Origin: Paludibacter sp.
GTDB taxonomy: Bacteria; Bacteroidota; Bacteroidia; Bacteroidales; Paludibacteraceae
Direction of reading: 5' to 3'
NCBI GenBank assembly: GCA_030653695.1
Contig: JAURYY010000231.1
Span: 1 to 36,643, forward strand
Length of the DNA: 36,643 nt
Shown here: piece by piece, positions 8,395-16,510 of the stretch
Layout: every line of letters begins with the position of its first letter
How positions within the stretch are numbered: position 1 is the stretch's first letter
Notes under the pieces: generated by a model
The model's input: only the letters and a program-made list of their open reading frames with translations
What the model was told of the DNA's origin: nothing
The model's database searches: none
Translations under genes and position numbers: made by a program

Positions 8395-9507
8395 ATGTCA
8401 CATCTATTTTCTATTATATTTTCCATAACCATTTTTGGGCAACTCTTTGCTCAAACCCCCACAAGTTGGCCAAATTACCGAGGAAGCAATGTACTGAATG
8501 GCGTTTCGCACAGCACTTTCAACACGCCCATAAAGCTGCTTTGGTCGTTCAAAACAGGCGATGAAATTAAATCTTCACCCATTATAAACGAAAATCTGAT
8601 TTTTGTTGGTTCAATGGACGGAAACCTTTATGCCTTGGACAAAACAGGAAAAGTAAAATGGAAATTCAAAGCCGAATCGTCCATCGAATCGTCGCCCATT
8701 GTAATACGAAAAACTGTAATTACATGCAGTTCAAGTGGTTTGGTATATGCATTAGACGAAATAACCGGCAAATTGAAGTGGAAATTTAGAACCGATGGGC
8801 AAATTATGGGTTCTGCAAATTGGCTGTCCGATGGAAACGGGATTCAGATTTTGATACCAAGTTACGATTTTTGTTTGTATAGCATCAGGCTCGAAACCGG
8901 AAAACTAAACTGGAAATGTCAGACTGAAAACTACCTGAATGGTGCTGCAGCAACCGATAACAAAAAAATTGTGATTGGAGGTTGCGACTCGTATCTGCAT
9001 ATTATTGATGCAAAAACAGGAAAACAAATTGGCAAAGTCGAAATTGGGACTTATGTGGCTGAATCATCGGCAATAGCTGAAAACCTGGCTTTTGTGGGCG
9101 ATTACGATGGTGGATTTACTTGTGTTGACTTGGTAAAAAACAAAAAGAAATGGAAATTCACCAACCCCAAAGCAACTCCGTTTTTAAGTTCTCCGGCGGT
9201 TAATGCCGATCGTGTTTTTATCGGTTCGCACGATAAAAAAGTCTATTGTTTCGACAAGCAAACCGGAAAAATCCTTTGGACATATCAGGCTTACGGAAAA
9301 ATTGAAAGTTCACCCGTTATTTTAAAAAATAAATTAGTTATTTGCTCGAACGATGGCATAATTCACTTTATATCAACTGAAAACGGAAAAAAATTATATA
9401 CTTACGAGTTGGGTATTGCCATGAAAAGCACACCCGCAATTACCAATAATTTGATGGTAGTAACGGCAAAAGATGGAAAGGTGTATGCTTTTAAAGGAAA
9501 AGATTAA
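8395..9507 (+). CDS. Exported PQQ-like beta-propeller repeat protein
   Basis: A 370-residue protein with an N-terminal signal peptide (LFSIIFSITIFGQLFAQ, likely cut after AQ near residue 20), so periplasmic or surface-exposed. The rest consists of six to eight blades of the PQQ/BamB type, seen as recurring GxxYALDxxTGKxxWKF-like segments (for example GNLYALDKTGKVKWKFK, KVYCFDKQTGKILWTYQ). It lacks a catalytic motif of quinoprotein dehydrogenases, so a scaffolding or ligand-binding role is more likely than dehydrogenase activity. The cysteine needed for a lipoprotein is absent, unlike BamB. The ATG start gives the complete signal peptide. Confidence 0.88.
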   Translation: MSHLFSIIFSITIFGQLFAQTPTSWPNYRGSNVLNGVSHSTFNTPIKLLWSFKTGDEIKSSPIINENLIFVGSMDGNLYALDKTGKVKWKFKAESSIESSPIVIRKTVITCSSSGLVYALDEITGKLKWKFRTDGQIMGSANWLSDGNGIQILIPSYDFCLYSIRLETGKLNWKCQTENYLNGAAATDNKKIVIGGCDSYLHIIDAKTGKQIGKVEIGTYVAESSAIAENLAFVGDYDGGFTCVDLVKNKKKWKFTNPKATPFLSSPAVNADRVFIGSHDKKVYCFDKQTGKILWTYQAYGKIESSPVILKNKLVICSNDGIIHFISTENGKKLYTYELGIAMKSTPAITNNLMVVTAKDGKVYAFKGKD

Positions 9508-9663
9508 TTTTATATTTATCTTTACACCAAAAGCCCGTTGAATTGAACAGTTTTTGATTTTTTTCAACCAACCTCTGTTGTAATTTTTTTCTTTTCAAGC
9601 AAATTAATTTTTGAAATCAATATCAAACAAAAAATAAATAAAAAAACATTCATAACTTCTAAA

Positions 9664-10740
9664 ATGATAAAAACAACACAACGCATTATTTTACTATTTA
9701 TTCTTAGTATTTTTCTTGTTAGCTGGGGAAACGGAGGTCATTACATTATCAACAACAAAAGCCCCGAATCCTTTCCGGTATCGATGAACGCTTTTCGGGT
9801 GTGGACCGACTCGCTGAGTATGAATGCATCGGCAGCCGATATACGCAAAAGTTCCGATCCCGACGAAGGGATTCGACATTATATTGATTTGGATAATTAC
9901 GATGTTTTTCTGTCGAAAGGTCGTATACCCCAAACCTACGATTCGGTAGTAAACACCTATGGATTAAGTTTTGTGAAAGCCAATGGAACGCTTCCGTGGG
10001 CTACGCTGAACACCTATGACTCTCTGAAATTAGCTTTCATACAACGAAGGTGGAACAAAGCCATGCTTTTCGCTTCCGACCTTGGACATTATGTAGCCGA
10101 TGGACACATGCCCTTGCATCTGACAGCCAATTACGACGGTCAACTCACCAATCAAAAAGGTATTCATTCGCGGTACGAAAGCACCATGGTCTCCACCTTT
10201 ATTGCCGATCTCAGAAATTATGGAAGCAGAACGGTAAATTTTGTTCCAAACGTGAACAAATATATTTTCGACTACATGTATTTAAATTATAAATCGCTTG
10301 CCGATATTTTGGCTGCCGATATATATGCAAAAAACCTGACCGAAAGTACAAGTTCGAGTCAATATTACGCAGCTTTGTGGAGCAAAACACAAGTGATAAC
10401 CACTACACTTTTCCAAAAAAGTTCCCAAGCATTAGCTGAGTTGATTTATACGGCATGGGTCGAATCGGGCAGTCCGGCTTATAAATCGCAAACCGGATTT
10501 TTTTCATCACCTTCGATTGGCAACGGTAGTTCATTTTTTCCTAACCCCACAAAAGGTGCTGTAAAAATGAAAGATGATAATATTTACAAAACAGAAATTT
10601 TAGATTTGACAGGAAAGATAGTGGGAACGTTTTTCGAACATCATTTTGATGTAAGCCATTTACCCAATGGAATGTATCTGCTCAATATTTATGAAAGAAA
10701 AGGTGGAAACAAAATGGAGAAAGTTTTGTTGTTGAAATAG
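9664..10740 (+). CDS. Zinc-dependent phospholipase C / S1-P1 nuclease-like protein with T9SS sorting domain
   Basis: A 358-residue secreted protein. The signal peptide (IILLFILSIFLVSW) ends just before WGNGGH, the mature N-terminus of the zinc phospholipase C/S1-P1 nuclease fold, where Trp1 and a His ligate zinc. Further ligand-bearing segments are RHYIDLDNYD (about 75-84), DLGHYVADGHMPLH (about 139-152) and GIHSRYE (about 165). The final ~80 residues are a type IX secretion type A sorting domain: FFPNPTKGAV, then LDLTGKIV, LPNGMYLLNI and a terminal KVLLLK. It is therefore exported across the outer membrane and probably attached to the surface or released. The fold does not distinguish phospholipase from nuclease. 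It is followed immediately by a perfect palindrome. Confidence 0.87.
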   Translation: MIKTTQRIILLFILSIFLVSWGNGGHYIINNKSPESFPVSMNAFRVWTDSLSMNASAADIRKSSDPDEGIRHYIDLDNYDVFLSKGRIPQTYDSVVNTYGLSFVKANGTLPWATLNTYDSLKLAFIQRRWNKAMLFASDLGHYVADGHMPLHLTANYDGQLTNQKGIHSRYESTMVSTFIADLRNYGSRTVNFVPNVNKYIFDYMYLNYKSLADILAADIYAKNLTESTSSSQYYAALWSKTQVITTTLFQKSSQALAELIYTAWVESGSPAYKSQTGFFSSPSIGNGSSFFPNPTKGAVKMKDDNIYKTEILDLTGKIVGTFFEHHFDVSHLPNGMYLLNIYERKGGNKMEKVLLLK

Positions 10741-10760
10741 CAAGGGGGCATGCCCCCTTG
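10741..10760. terminator. Perfect 20-bp palindrome directly after the stop codon
   Basis: CAAGGGGGCATGCCCCCTTG is fully self-complementary and starts the base after the TAG of the T9SS protein gene. The GC-rich stem could terminate or attenuate transcription, though only TCTT follows rather than a run of T. It could equally be a dispersed palindromic element. The ATG inside it is used by the ORF track as a start for the next gene, which I reject. Confidence 0.5.
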
Positions 10761-10785
10761 TCTTAAGGGAATTAAAGAATTGATT

Positions 10786-12078
10786 ATGAAAATTGCATAT
10801 TTATTACCGGGCTCAGGCGGTTCGTTTTATTGTGGCAATTGTTTGCGCGACAAAGTTTTTACAAAATCGCTCAAACAATCGGGGCATGACATCCTCATGA
10901 TTCCCATGTATTTGCCGTTGAGTATTGACCAATGCGATGCCGACAGCCCCATATTTTATGGTGCAGTCAATATTTATTTGGAACAACTTAGTCCGATATT
11001 CAAAAAAATGCCTCACTGGTTGAAAAAGTTTTTGGACTCCGATAAAGTGTTGCGCTTTGCCGCCAAACAATCGGGTTCGACCAAAGCCGAAGGCAACGAA
11101 AGTATGACCATTTCGATGCTTCAAGGAACACACGGTAAACAATCGGAAAATTTAGACGAACTGATTTATTGGCTGAAAGAACACGAAAAACCTGATGTAG
11201 TGCATTTATCCAACGCATTACTTTCGGGATTGGCCCAGAAACTGAAACAAGAACTTAATTGTACTGTGGTTTGTACATTGCAGGACGAAGATGAATGGAT
11301 TGATGAGATGAGAGAACCTTTCGCATCACAAACCTGGAAATTAATTGAATCGAATGCCGCTTATATTGATTCTTTTATTGCAGTAAGTGAATATTATGCA
11401 GCATTGATTAAATCAAAAATTCAAATTCCGGCTGAAAAATTACATGTAGTATATAACAGTATTGGAATTGATACAATAAGAGAAAGCAAACACGATAAAA
11501 ACCATCACACCATTGGTTATATGTCGAAAATCAACAGTCTTTTCGGAGCCGACTTGCTCTTCGATGCTTTTGTTGAATTGAAAAAAGAAAAACAATTTTC
11601 GACATTAAAATTAAAATATACCGGCGGATATACCGATGATTTCAGCAAGGTGGTTCGGACCATTAAACAAAAAGCAAAACAAAACAGCATCGAAAATGAT
11701 GTTGAATTTTTTGATGATTTATCGAGTATCGGGAAAAATAAATTTCTTGATTCTATCAGTATTTTATGCGTTCCTTCGCGCCGAAAAGAAGCTTTTGCTA
11801 TTCAAGTGCTCGAAGCTTATGCAGCTGAAGTACCATCCATTTTGCCAAATACGGGAGCTTACCCCGAAATTAACAACAGAAGTAATGCCGGCTTGCTTTA
11901 TGTGCCTAACGATACAAAAAACCTTGTAAACGTACTAAGAGAACTGCTTACTAATGAAGTTTTGTATCACGAACTAAAACAAAATTGTCATAAAGCAATT
12001 CAATCGGTTTTCAACAGTAGGGAGCAATCGCTTCAAATAATTGAAATTTATAACAATGCTGTCTTTAATAAAAAATAA
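10786..12078 (+). CDS. GT4-family glycosyltransferase
   Basis: A cytoplasmic sugar-nucleotide-dependent glycosyltransferase with a GT-B fold. I choose the ATG at 10786 (MKIAYLLPGSGGSFYCGNCL, 431 residues) because the upstream ATG at 10750 lies within a palindrome and adds no conserved sequence. The N-terminal acceptor domain (1 to about 190) has a glycine-rich start and GHDILMIPMYLP; the C-terminal domain shows YNSIG, and near residue 325 CVPSRRKEAFAIQVLEAYAA, the E-x7-E region of GT4 enzymes that contacts the nucleotide sugar. The donor and acceptor cannot be read from the sequence. It precedes the ABC exporter genes by 25 bp, suggesting co-transcription; it may modify a lipid or envelope glycan handled by that transporter (inference). 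Confidence 0.85.
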   Translation: MKIAYLLPGSGGSFYCGNCLRDKVFTKSLKQSGHDILMIPMYLPLSIDQCDADSPIFYGAVNIYLEQLSPIFKKMPHWLKKFLDSDKVLRFAAKQSGSTKAEGNESMTISMLQGTHGKQSENLDELIYWLKEHEKPDVVHLSNALLSGLAQKLKQELNCTVVCTLQDEDEWIDEMREPFASQTWKLIESNAAYIDSFIAVSEYYAALIKSKIQIPAEKLHVVYNSIGIDTIRESKHDKNHHTIGYMSKINSLFGADLLFDAFVELKKEKQFSTLKLKYTGGYTDDFSKVVRTIKQKAKQNSIENDVEFFDDLSSIGKNKFLDSISILCVPSRRKEAFAIQVLEAYAAEVPSILPNTGAYPEINNRSNAGLLYVPNDTKNLVNVLRELLTNEVLYHELKQNCHKAIQSVFNSREQSLQIIEIYNNAVFNKK

Positions 12079-12103
12079 TTGCCAAACATAAAAGGTAAAA
12101 ACG

Positions 12104-12775
12104 ATGTTGAAAGTTGAAAATTTATCCAAGTCATTCGAGAATCAGCGCATACTCAATGATCTATCATTTGAAATTGAAAAGGGCAATTCGGTGGCAATTG
12201 TCGGTCCTTCGGGTTCAGGAAAAACCACTTTTCTGAATATCATTGGTGCACTCGATGTGGCTGATAGCGGTTTTGTTTATTTTAATGAACAAGATATTAA
12301 TAAAATGACAGCAAACCAGCGCAGCGCATTTCGGAACAAACATATAGGTTTTGTTTTTCAGTCGCATTACTTATTGCCGCAATGTACAGTCATCGAAAAT
12401 GTGTTATTACCTACACTCACTTATACAAATAAAGCAGATAAAATAGCCGCCCGAGTGCGTGCCGAAGAATTATTAGATAAATTAGGCATGATGCCACACA
12501 AAGATAAACTTCCGGGACAACTTTCGGGGGGCGAATGTCAGCGTACGGCTTTCGCCAGAGCATTAATCAATCAACCCCAACTGATCCTTGCCGATGAACC
12601 AACCGGATCGCTCGATGAAGAAAATGCAGCATTATTATCAAACGAGTTAATTCAATTGAATAAAGAAATGAATACCAGCCTGATAGTGGTAACGCATTCG
12701 TTAAAATTAGCCGAACTTATGAACAGGGTTCTATATTTACGCCATCACAAGCTAATTACTGATTCAGTTTTTTAA
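12104..12775 (+). CDS. ABC transporter ATP-binding protein, LolD/MacB type
   Basis: A 223-residue ATPase of the LolD/MacB/FtsE class that powers a mechanotransmission-type ABC system at the inner membrane. Walker A is GPSGSGKT (about 34-41), the Q-loop region is GFVFQSHYLLP, the signature is LSGGECQR (about 140-147), Walker B is LILADEPTG (about 160-168) and the switch histidine is in VVTHS. Length is normal. The gene sits 15 bp upstream of its permease, so the two form a transporter unit. Members of this class move lipoproteins, macrolides or peptides, or transmit force to periplasmic partners; the substrate is unknown here. Confidence 0.93.
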   Translation: MLKVENLSKSFENQRILNDLSFEIEKGNSVAIVGPSGSGKTTFLNIIGALDVADSGFVYFNEQDINKMTANQRSAFRNKHIGFVFQSHYLLPQCTVIENVLLPTLTYTNKADKIAARVRAEELLDKLGMMPHKDKLPGQLSGGECQRTAFARALINQPQLILADEPTGSLDEENAALLSNELIQLNKEMNTSLIVVTHSLKLAELMNRVLYLRHHKLITDSVF

Positions 12776-12790
12776 ACAAAACCTGTATTT

Positions 12791-15700
12791 ATGAACCCGT
12801 CTAAACTCATTTTTCGCAATCTGAATTACTACCGAAAAGAGCATGTTTTGCTGTTTATCGGATTGGTTTTGAGTACTGCCATACTTACAGCGGCGCTTAT
12901 CATTGGCGATTCGGTAAAGTTTAGTCTGAATACTATCGTCGAAAAACGATTAGGCAAAACGCAACAAATAATTTTAACTCAGGAGCGGTTTTTCCCTGCC
13001 GAATTTTCGAAAACGCTTTCAACTGAACTAAAAACAGCCATTGCCCCGGTACTGATGCTGCGTGGAATGGCTCAAGCGGAAAATACCAAAGTAGTATTGC
13101 CCGATGTGCAGGTATGTGGCATCGACAGTAATTTTTGGAAAATGGGCAACTGCACCATGCCCGAAATCAAAGAGAATGAAGTTATTATCAATTATAAATT
13201 AGCCGACAAACTCCAACTGAAAGTAGGTGATGAACTTTTTACCCGCATCGAAAAAATAAGTTTTGTAACCGAAAATGCACCGTTTGTACCTACCGATGAT
13301 AATACCATTGCCTTGAGAATGAAAGTGAGAGCCATTGCTGACAAACAATGCTTTGGCGATTTTAATATACAAACCAACCAAATAACACCTGCTACGGTTT
13401 TCTTTTCGTTGCAACAACTGTCGAAACTGAATTTTGATGGTAATTTTGCTAACTTGATGCTTATTTCGGAAAATCAAAAGTCAGTGGAAGAAATTAATAA
13501 GGCAATAAAAAATTGTTGGACAATCGATGTTATTAACCTGAAAATAAGATCAATAAAAAAGCAAGATAAAGTCGAATTAATTTCTGACAAAGTATTTATT
13601 GAAGATACAATTCTCAGTATTCTAAAAAATGCCGGTCTGCATCCCGAACCGCAGTTTACTTATCTGATAAATTTTATTCAGACAAAAAACAAATTTACCC
13701 CTTATTCATTTGTTTCGGCTCTATCGCATTATCCCAACTTTCAGTTGAAAGGAAACGAACTCATTATCAACTCGTGGTTGGCTGCCGATTTAGGTGCAAA
13801 AGTGAACGACACGCTTCGTTTGCAATATTTCACGCTCGAATCATTCCGTAAATTAAAGGAACAAACCACTTTATTCGTTGTAAAAGATATCGTTGATATT
13901 AAAGGATTTGCAGCCGATAGTTTGCTTATGCCGGCTTTCGAAGGTTTAGCCGGTGTTGACCGTTGCAGCGATTGGGAAGCCGGAATTCCGGTTGATTTTT
14001 CGAAAATACGAGATAAAGATGAGGCATGGTGGAATAAATACAAAGGTACGCCTAAAGCATTTATCGCTTACGAAATGGCAGTTGAACTTTGGGGAATGAA
14101 TTTTGGAAATTCCACTTCTATACGTTTCGACAGCCAGGCAGATACCACAAAAATAAAACAGGTTATTCTGAATGAGTTGCAACCAGCCCAAGTTGGGTTA
14201 AATATTTACGATATTAAAAACAATGCAGGTTGGTCGGCGTCCAATGCGGTCGATTTTGCTCAATTGTTTCTTGCGCTGAGCTTTTTCCTCATTTTAGCGG
14301 CATTTTTATTGAGCGGATTGTTGTTTTCAATGCTTGTAGTTCAACGCCGGAAAGAACAGGGAGTCTATCTATCGATGGGATTGTCGCAAAAAATAATCTA
14401 TAGGATTTTTTTCGGCGAGGGGCTTTCGAATGCTTTAATCAGCAGTTTTGTAGGTGTTTTTGCAGGAATTTTGCTGAGTCAACTCGTTTTGCTTTTCCTA
14501 AATTCTATCTGGTACGATATTGTACGTACTTCATCTATTCAACTTTTTATCAACCCGATAACACTATTTACAGGGCTCATAACTAATATTTTAATAGCTG
14601 CAACTATTATTTTTCTACTCCTAAAATCTCATTTCAAAAGGCAAATTGGCGAACTCAACAAAAATATCAACAACAAGCGAATAAGTCATACAGCCAAGAA
14701 CCAAAAAATAAGTTTTTACATTGGGGTAAGCACCGCAATTTTACTTTCAGCCATCGTGCTGTATAATTTACAACAGGGCGTTTATCAGAATAGTTCGATG
14801 TTTTTAATGTTCGGCTTACTGCTTCTTATTTCGCTCACTTCATGGTTTGCCTTTTTCGTTCTGAAAAGCAGCGATTCAAAACCGCTCATTTTTTCTAATA
14901 TCCATTGGGCGATGCAAAATCTGAGATTTGATTTCAAACGTAATATTATCATTTCAGTCATTATTTCCATTGGTATTTTTATTGTCATTTCCACCGGAGC
15001 GAATCGTGTCGATTTTAAGAGAGATGCCAATGTAAACACTTCTGGCACCGGAGGTTTCGACTTTTTTGTTGAAACAAATATCGGAGTAAATACGGACTTT
15101 TCGAGTGCTAAAGACCGCGAACAATTGGGAATTTCGGAAAATCTCGGCGATGTAACATTCGTACAATTGCTTCGATACAAAAGCGACGATGCCAGTTGCC
15201 TGAACCTGAACAGGATAGTACGTCCTTCGGTGTTGGGTCTAAATCCGGATAAATTCGAAGAACGGAATGCTTTCTCATTCATAAAAACATTATCGCAAGA
15301 AGGTTACACAAATTGGGAAATTCTTCGTCAACCCATGTCCGAAAACTGTATTCCTGCCGTAGCCGATCAAACTGTAATTACGTGGGGTTTAGGTAAATCG
15401 CTTGGCGACAGCATTATGTACACAAACGAACGCGGCCAAACAATTTATTTAGTGCTTGCAGGAGGATTAGAAAATTCTGTTTTTCAAGGCAATCTGATTA
15501 TTTCGGAAGAGAACTTCTTGAAACATTTTCCGTCCATAAGCGGAAGTAATATAATTTTAGCTGATGTAAAAACCGAGTTTGTTGCCCAATTCCATGAAAA
15601 TCTTGAAGGTGCACTGCGGTATTACGGCGTTCATATCCAAAGCGCCCCCGAACGATTAGCTATTTTCAATTCGGTAACCAATACCTATTTAGATATTTTT

Positions 15701-16063
15701 CTGGCTTTGGGCGGAATTGCTTTGATACTTGGCACTTTTGGCATTGCCATTATTTTCATCAGAAGCATCAATTCCCGAAAAAATAATTATGCCATGATGC
15801 AGGCAATAGGTATTTCACAAAAAAACATACGGAAAACTATTGTCATCGAATTTGCAATCATTTTGTTTTCAGGAATAATAATTGGTTTATTATCAGCCGC
15901 TTTGGCAAGCCTTCAAAGTTTAATCGCCGGAAATGCCGATGTTCCTTTTGGGCTGCTCTTCTCGATAATAATTGTGTTTACAGCCAACGGTTTTTTTTGG
16001 ATTTATGTGGGCAGTAGAATAAGTGTGAAAAGTAATTTTATCTCGAAACTGAGAAATGAGTAG
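12791..16063 (+). CDS. Large two-module FtsX/MacB-type ABC permease
   Basis: A 1090-residue inner-membrane permease partnering the preceding ATPase. One N-terminal membrane segment (about 18-40, LLFIGLVLSTAILTAALIIG) is followed by a long periplasmic domain to about 490. Three segments follow near 490-620 (LALSFFLILAAFLLSGLLFSML and two more), then three near 640-745. A second periplasmic region runs to about 970, and three final segments near 975-1080 include LGTFGIAIIFI and FAIILFSGIIIGLL. That gives about ten segments in two FtsX-like halves, as in PF02687 double-FtsX permeases, and it is much longer than LolC/E or MacB. The pattern predicts a homomeric rather than heterodimeric transporter. 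A bidirectional terminator follows 40 bp downstream. Confidence 0.9.
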   Translation: MNPSKLIFRNLNYYRKEHVLLFIGLVLSTAILTAALIIGDSVKFSLNTIVEKRLGKTQQIILTQERFFPAEFSKTLSTELKTAIAPVLMLRGMAQAENTKVVLPDVQVCGIDSNFWKMGNCTMPEIKENEVIINYKLADKLQLKVGDELFTRIEKISFVTENAPFVPTDDNTIALRMKVRAIADKQCFGDFNIQTNQITPATVFFSLQQLSKLNFDGNFANLMLISENQKSVEEINKAIKNCWTIDVINLKIRSIKKQDKVELISDKVFIEDTILSILKNAGLHPEPQFTYLINFIQTKNKFTPYSFVSALSHYPNFQLKGNELIINSWLAADLGAKVNDTLRLQYFTLESFRKLKEQTTLFVVKDIVDIKGFAADSLLMPAFEGLAGVDRCSDWEAGIPVDFSKIRDKDEAWWNKYKGTPKAFIAYEMAVELWGMNFGNSTSIRFDSQADTTKIKQVILNELQPAQVGLNIYDIKNNAGWSASNAVDFAQLFLALSFFLILAAFLLSGLLFSMLVVQRRKEQGVYLSMGLSQKIIYRIFFGEGLSNALISSFVGVFAGILLSQLVLLFLNSIWYDIVRTSSIQLFINPITLFTGLITNILIAATIIFLLLKSHFKRQIGELNKNINNKRISHTAKNQKISFYIGVSTAILLSAIVLYNLQQGVYQNSSMFLMFGLLLLISLTSWFAFFVLKSSDSKPLIFSNIHWAMQNLRFDFKRNIIISVIISIGIFIVISTGANRVDFKRDANVNTSGTGGFDFFVETNIGVNTDFSSAKDREQLGISENLGDVTFVQLLRYKSDDASCLNLNRIVRPSVLGLNPDKFEERNAFSFIKTLSQEGYTNWEILRQPMSENCIPAVADQTVITWGLGKSLGDSIMYTNERGQTIYLVLAGGLENSVFQGNLIISEENFLKHFPSISGSNIILADVKTEFVAQFHENLEGALRYYGVHIQSAPERLAIFNSVTNTYLDIFLALGGIALILGTFGIAIIFIRSINSRKNNYAMMQAIGISQKNIRKTIVIEFAIILFSGIIIGLLSAALASLQSLIAGNADVPFGLLFSIIIVFTANGFFWIYVGSRISVKSNFISKLRNE

Positions 16064-16103
16064 AACTGAAATTCTTTTATTATTTTGAAATTGAAAAAAA
16101 CTA

Positions 16104-16136
16104 AAAAACCATTTCCAAACTGGAAATGGTTTTTTT
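16104..16136. terminator. Bidirectional rho-independent terminator
   Basis: CCATTTCC-aaac-GGAAATGG type stem (CCATTTCCA/TGGAAATGG) flanked by an A-run on the left and a T-run on the right. It can stop the ABC permease transcript on the plus strand and the SRP RNA-tRNA-Thr transcript on the minus strand. Confidence 0.85.
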
Positions 16137-16140
16137 CTGA

Positions 16141-16213
16141 GCCTCTTGTCGGATTCGAACCAACGACCCCGAGATTACAAATCACGTGCTCTGGCCAACT
16201 GAGCTAAAGAGGC
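16141..16213 (-). tRNA. tRNA-Thr (anticodon UGU)
   Basis: Reverse complement folds as a canonical 73-nt tRNA: acceptor GCCTCTT pairs with AAGAGGC, the D arm is GCTC...GAGC, the anticodon loop is TTTGTAA with anticodon TGT, and the T arm is GTTGG-TTCGAAT-CCGAC. The CCA end is not encoded, as is usual in Bacteroidota. The 5' end lies only 4 nt after the SRP RNA 3' end, so both are probably made from one transcript and separated by RNase P (inference). The terminator at 16104-16136 is just downstream. Confidence 0.96.
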
Positions 16214-16217
16214 AAAA

Positions 16218-16315
16218 GGGTAAGCCCCCTGCATCGCACCGCTACAACTTTCTACCCTTGCTGCGATCAAGCCCTGGGGGAGTTCGAAAGGAGCTGGTCG
16301 TACAGGACTTACCCC
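16218..16315 (-). ncRNA. ffs: Signal recognition particle RNA (bacterial small 4.5S type)
   Basis: The reverse complement gives a ~98-nt RNA that folds into one long hairpin. GGGUAAG at the 5' end pairs with CUUACCC at the 3' end, CCUGUA pairs with UGCAGG, CUUUC with GAAAG, and CCC with GGG below the apex. The SRP core is recognisable as CAGG plus 10 nt plus AGCA, the same spacing as in E. coli 4.5S RNA and the surface bound by Ffh. The apical 10 nt are GCUUGAUCGC, which does not make the usual GGAA-type tetraloop. A full TTTG-N19-TACTTTTG promoter places the start at about 16314. A short T4 run and then tRNA-Thr follow. Confidence 0.87.
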
Positions 16316-16319
16316 GACA

Positions 16320-16350
16320 CAAAAGTAGTGCTTTTTAAGGAATATGCAAA
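16320..16350 (-). promoter_or_regulatory. Promoter of SRP RNA/tRNA-Thr
   Basis: On the minus strand TTTG (16347-16350), a 19-nt spacer and TACTTTTG (16320-16327) match the Bacteroidota primary-sigma consensus TTTG-N19-21-TAnnTTTG. The -7 element ends 4 nt before the first paired base of the SRP RNA, which supports the RNA 5' end given. Confidence 0.85.
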
Positions 16351-16430
16351 ACCATTTAATGAAATTTTTTACACAAAGCCTCTACCCTATTCATTTTCAG
16401 AAAACTATTGATTAAAAATATTTCAGAAAT

Positions 16431-16461
16431 AAAAAAACCGGAACTGCATTAGCCCCGGTTT
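16431..16461 (-). terminator. Terminator of the riboswitch-controlled lipoprotein gene
   Basis: On the minus strand AAACCGG...CCGGTTT with a 13-nt loop is followed by a run of seven T, 50 bp after the lipoprotein stop codon. It is a standard intrinsic terminator and separates this gene from the SRP RNA promoter. Confidence 0.8.
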
Positions 16462-16510
16462 AAAGTATGAAATGCAAATATTATGGCAGATAAAAGCAAA
16501 GATTCATACT

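Noticed and set aside
8395-9507. PQQ-dependent dehydrogenase
   Set aside because: The propeller repeats are present but the protein is short and lacks the catalytic and disulfide motifs of quinoprotein dehydrogenases.
10750-10785. Upstream start of the glycosyltransferase
   Set aside because: The ATG is part of a perfect palindrome and the added 12 residues are not family-like.
14785-15282. 165-residue ORF on the minus strand
   Set aside because: Lies wholly inside the ABC permease gene on the opposite strand, with no recognisable domain; a shadow ORF.
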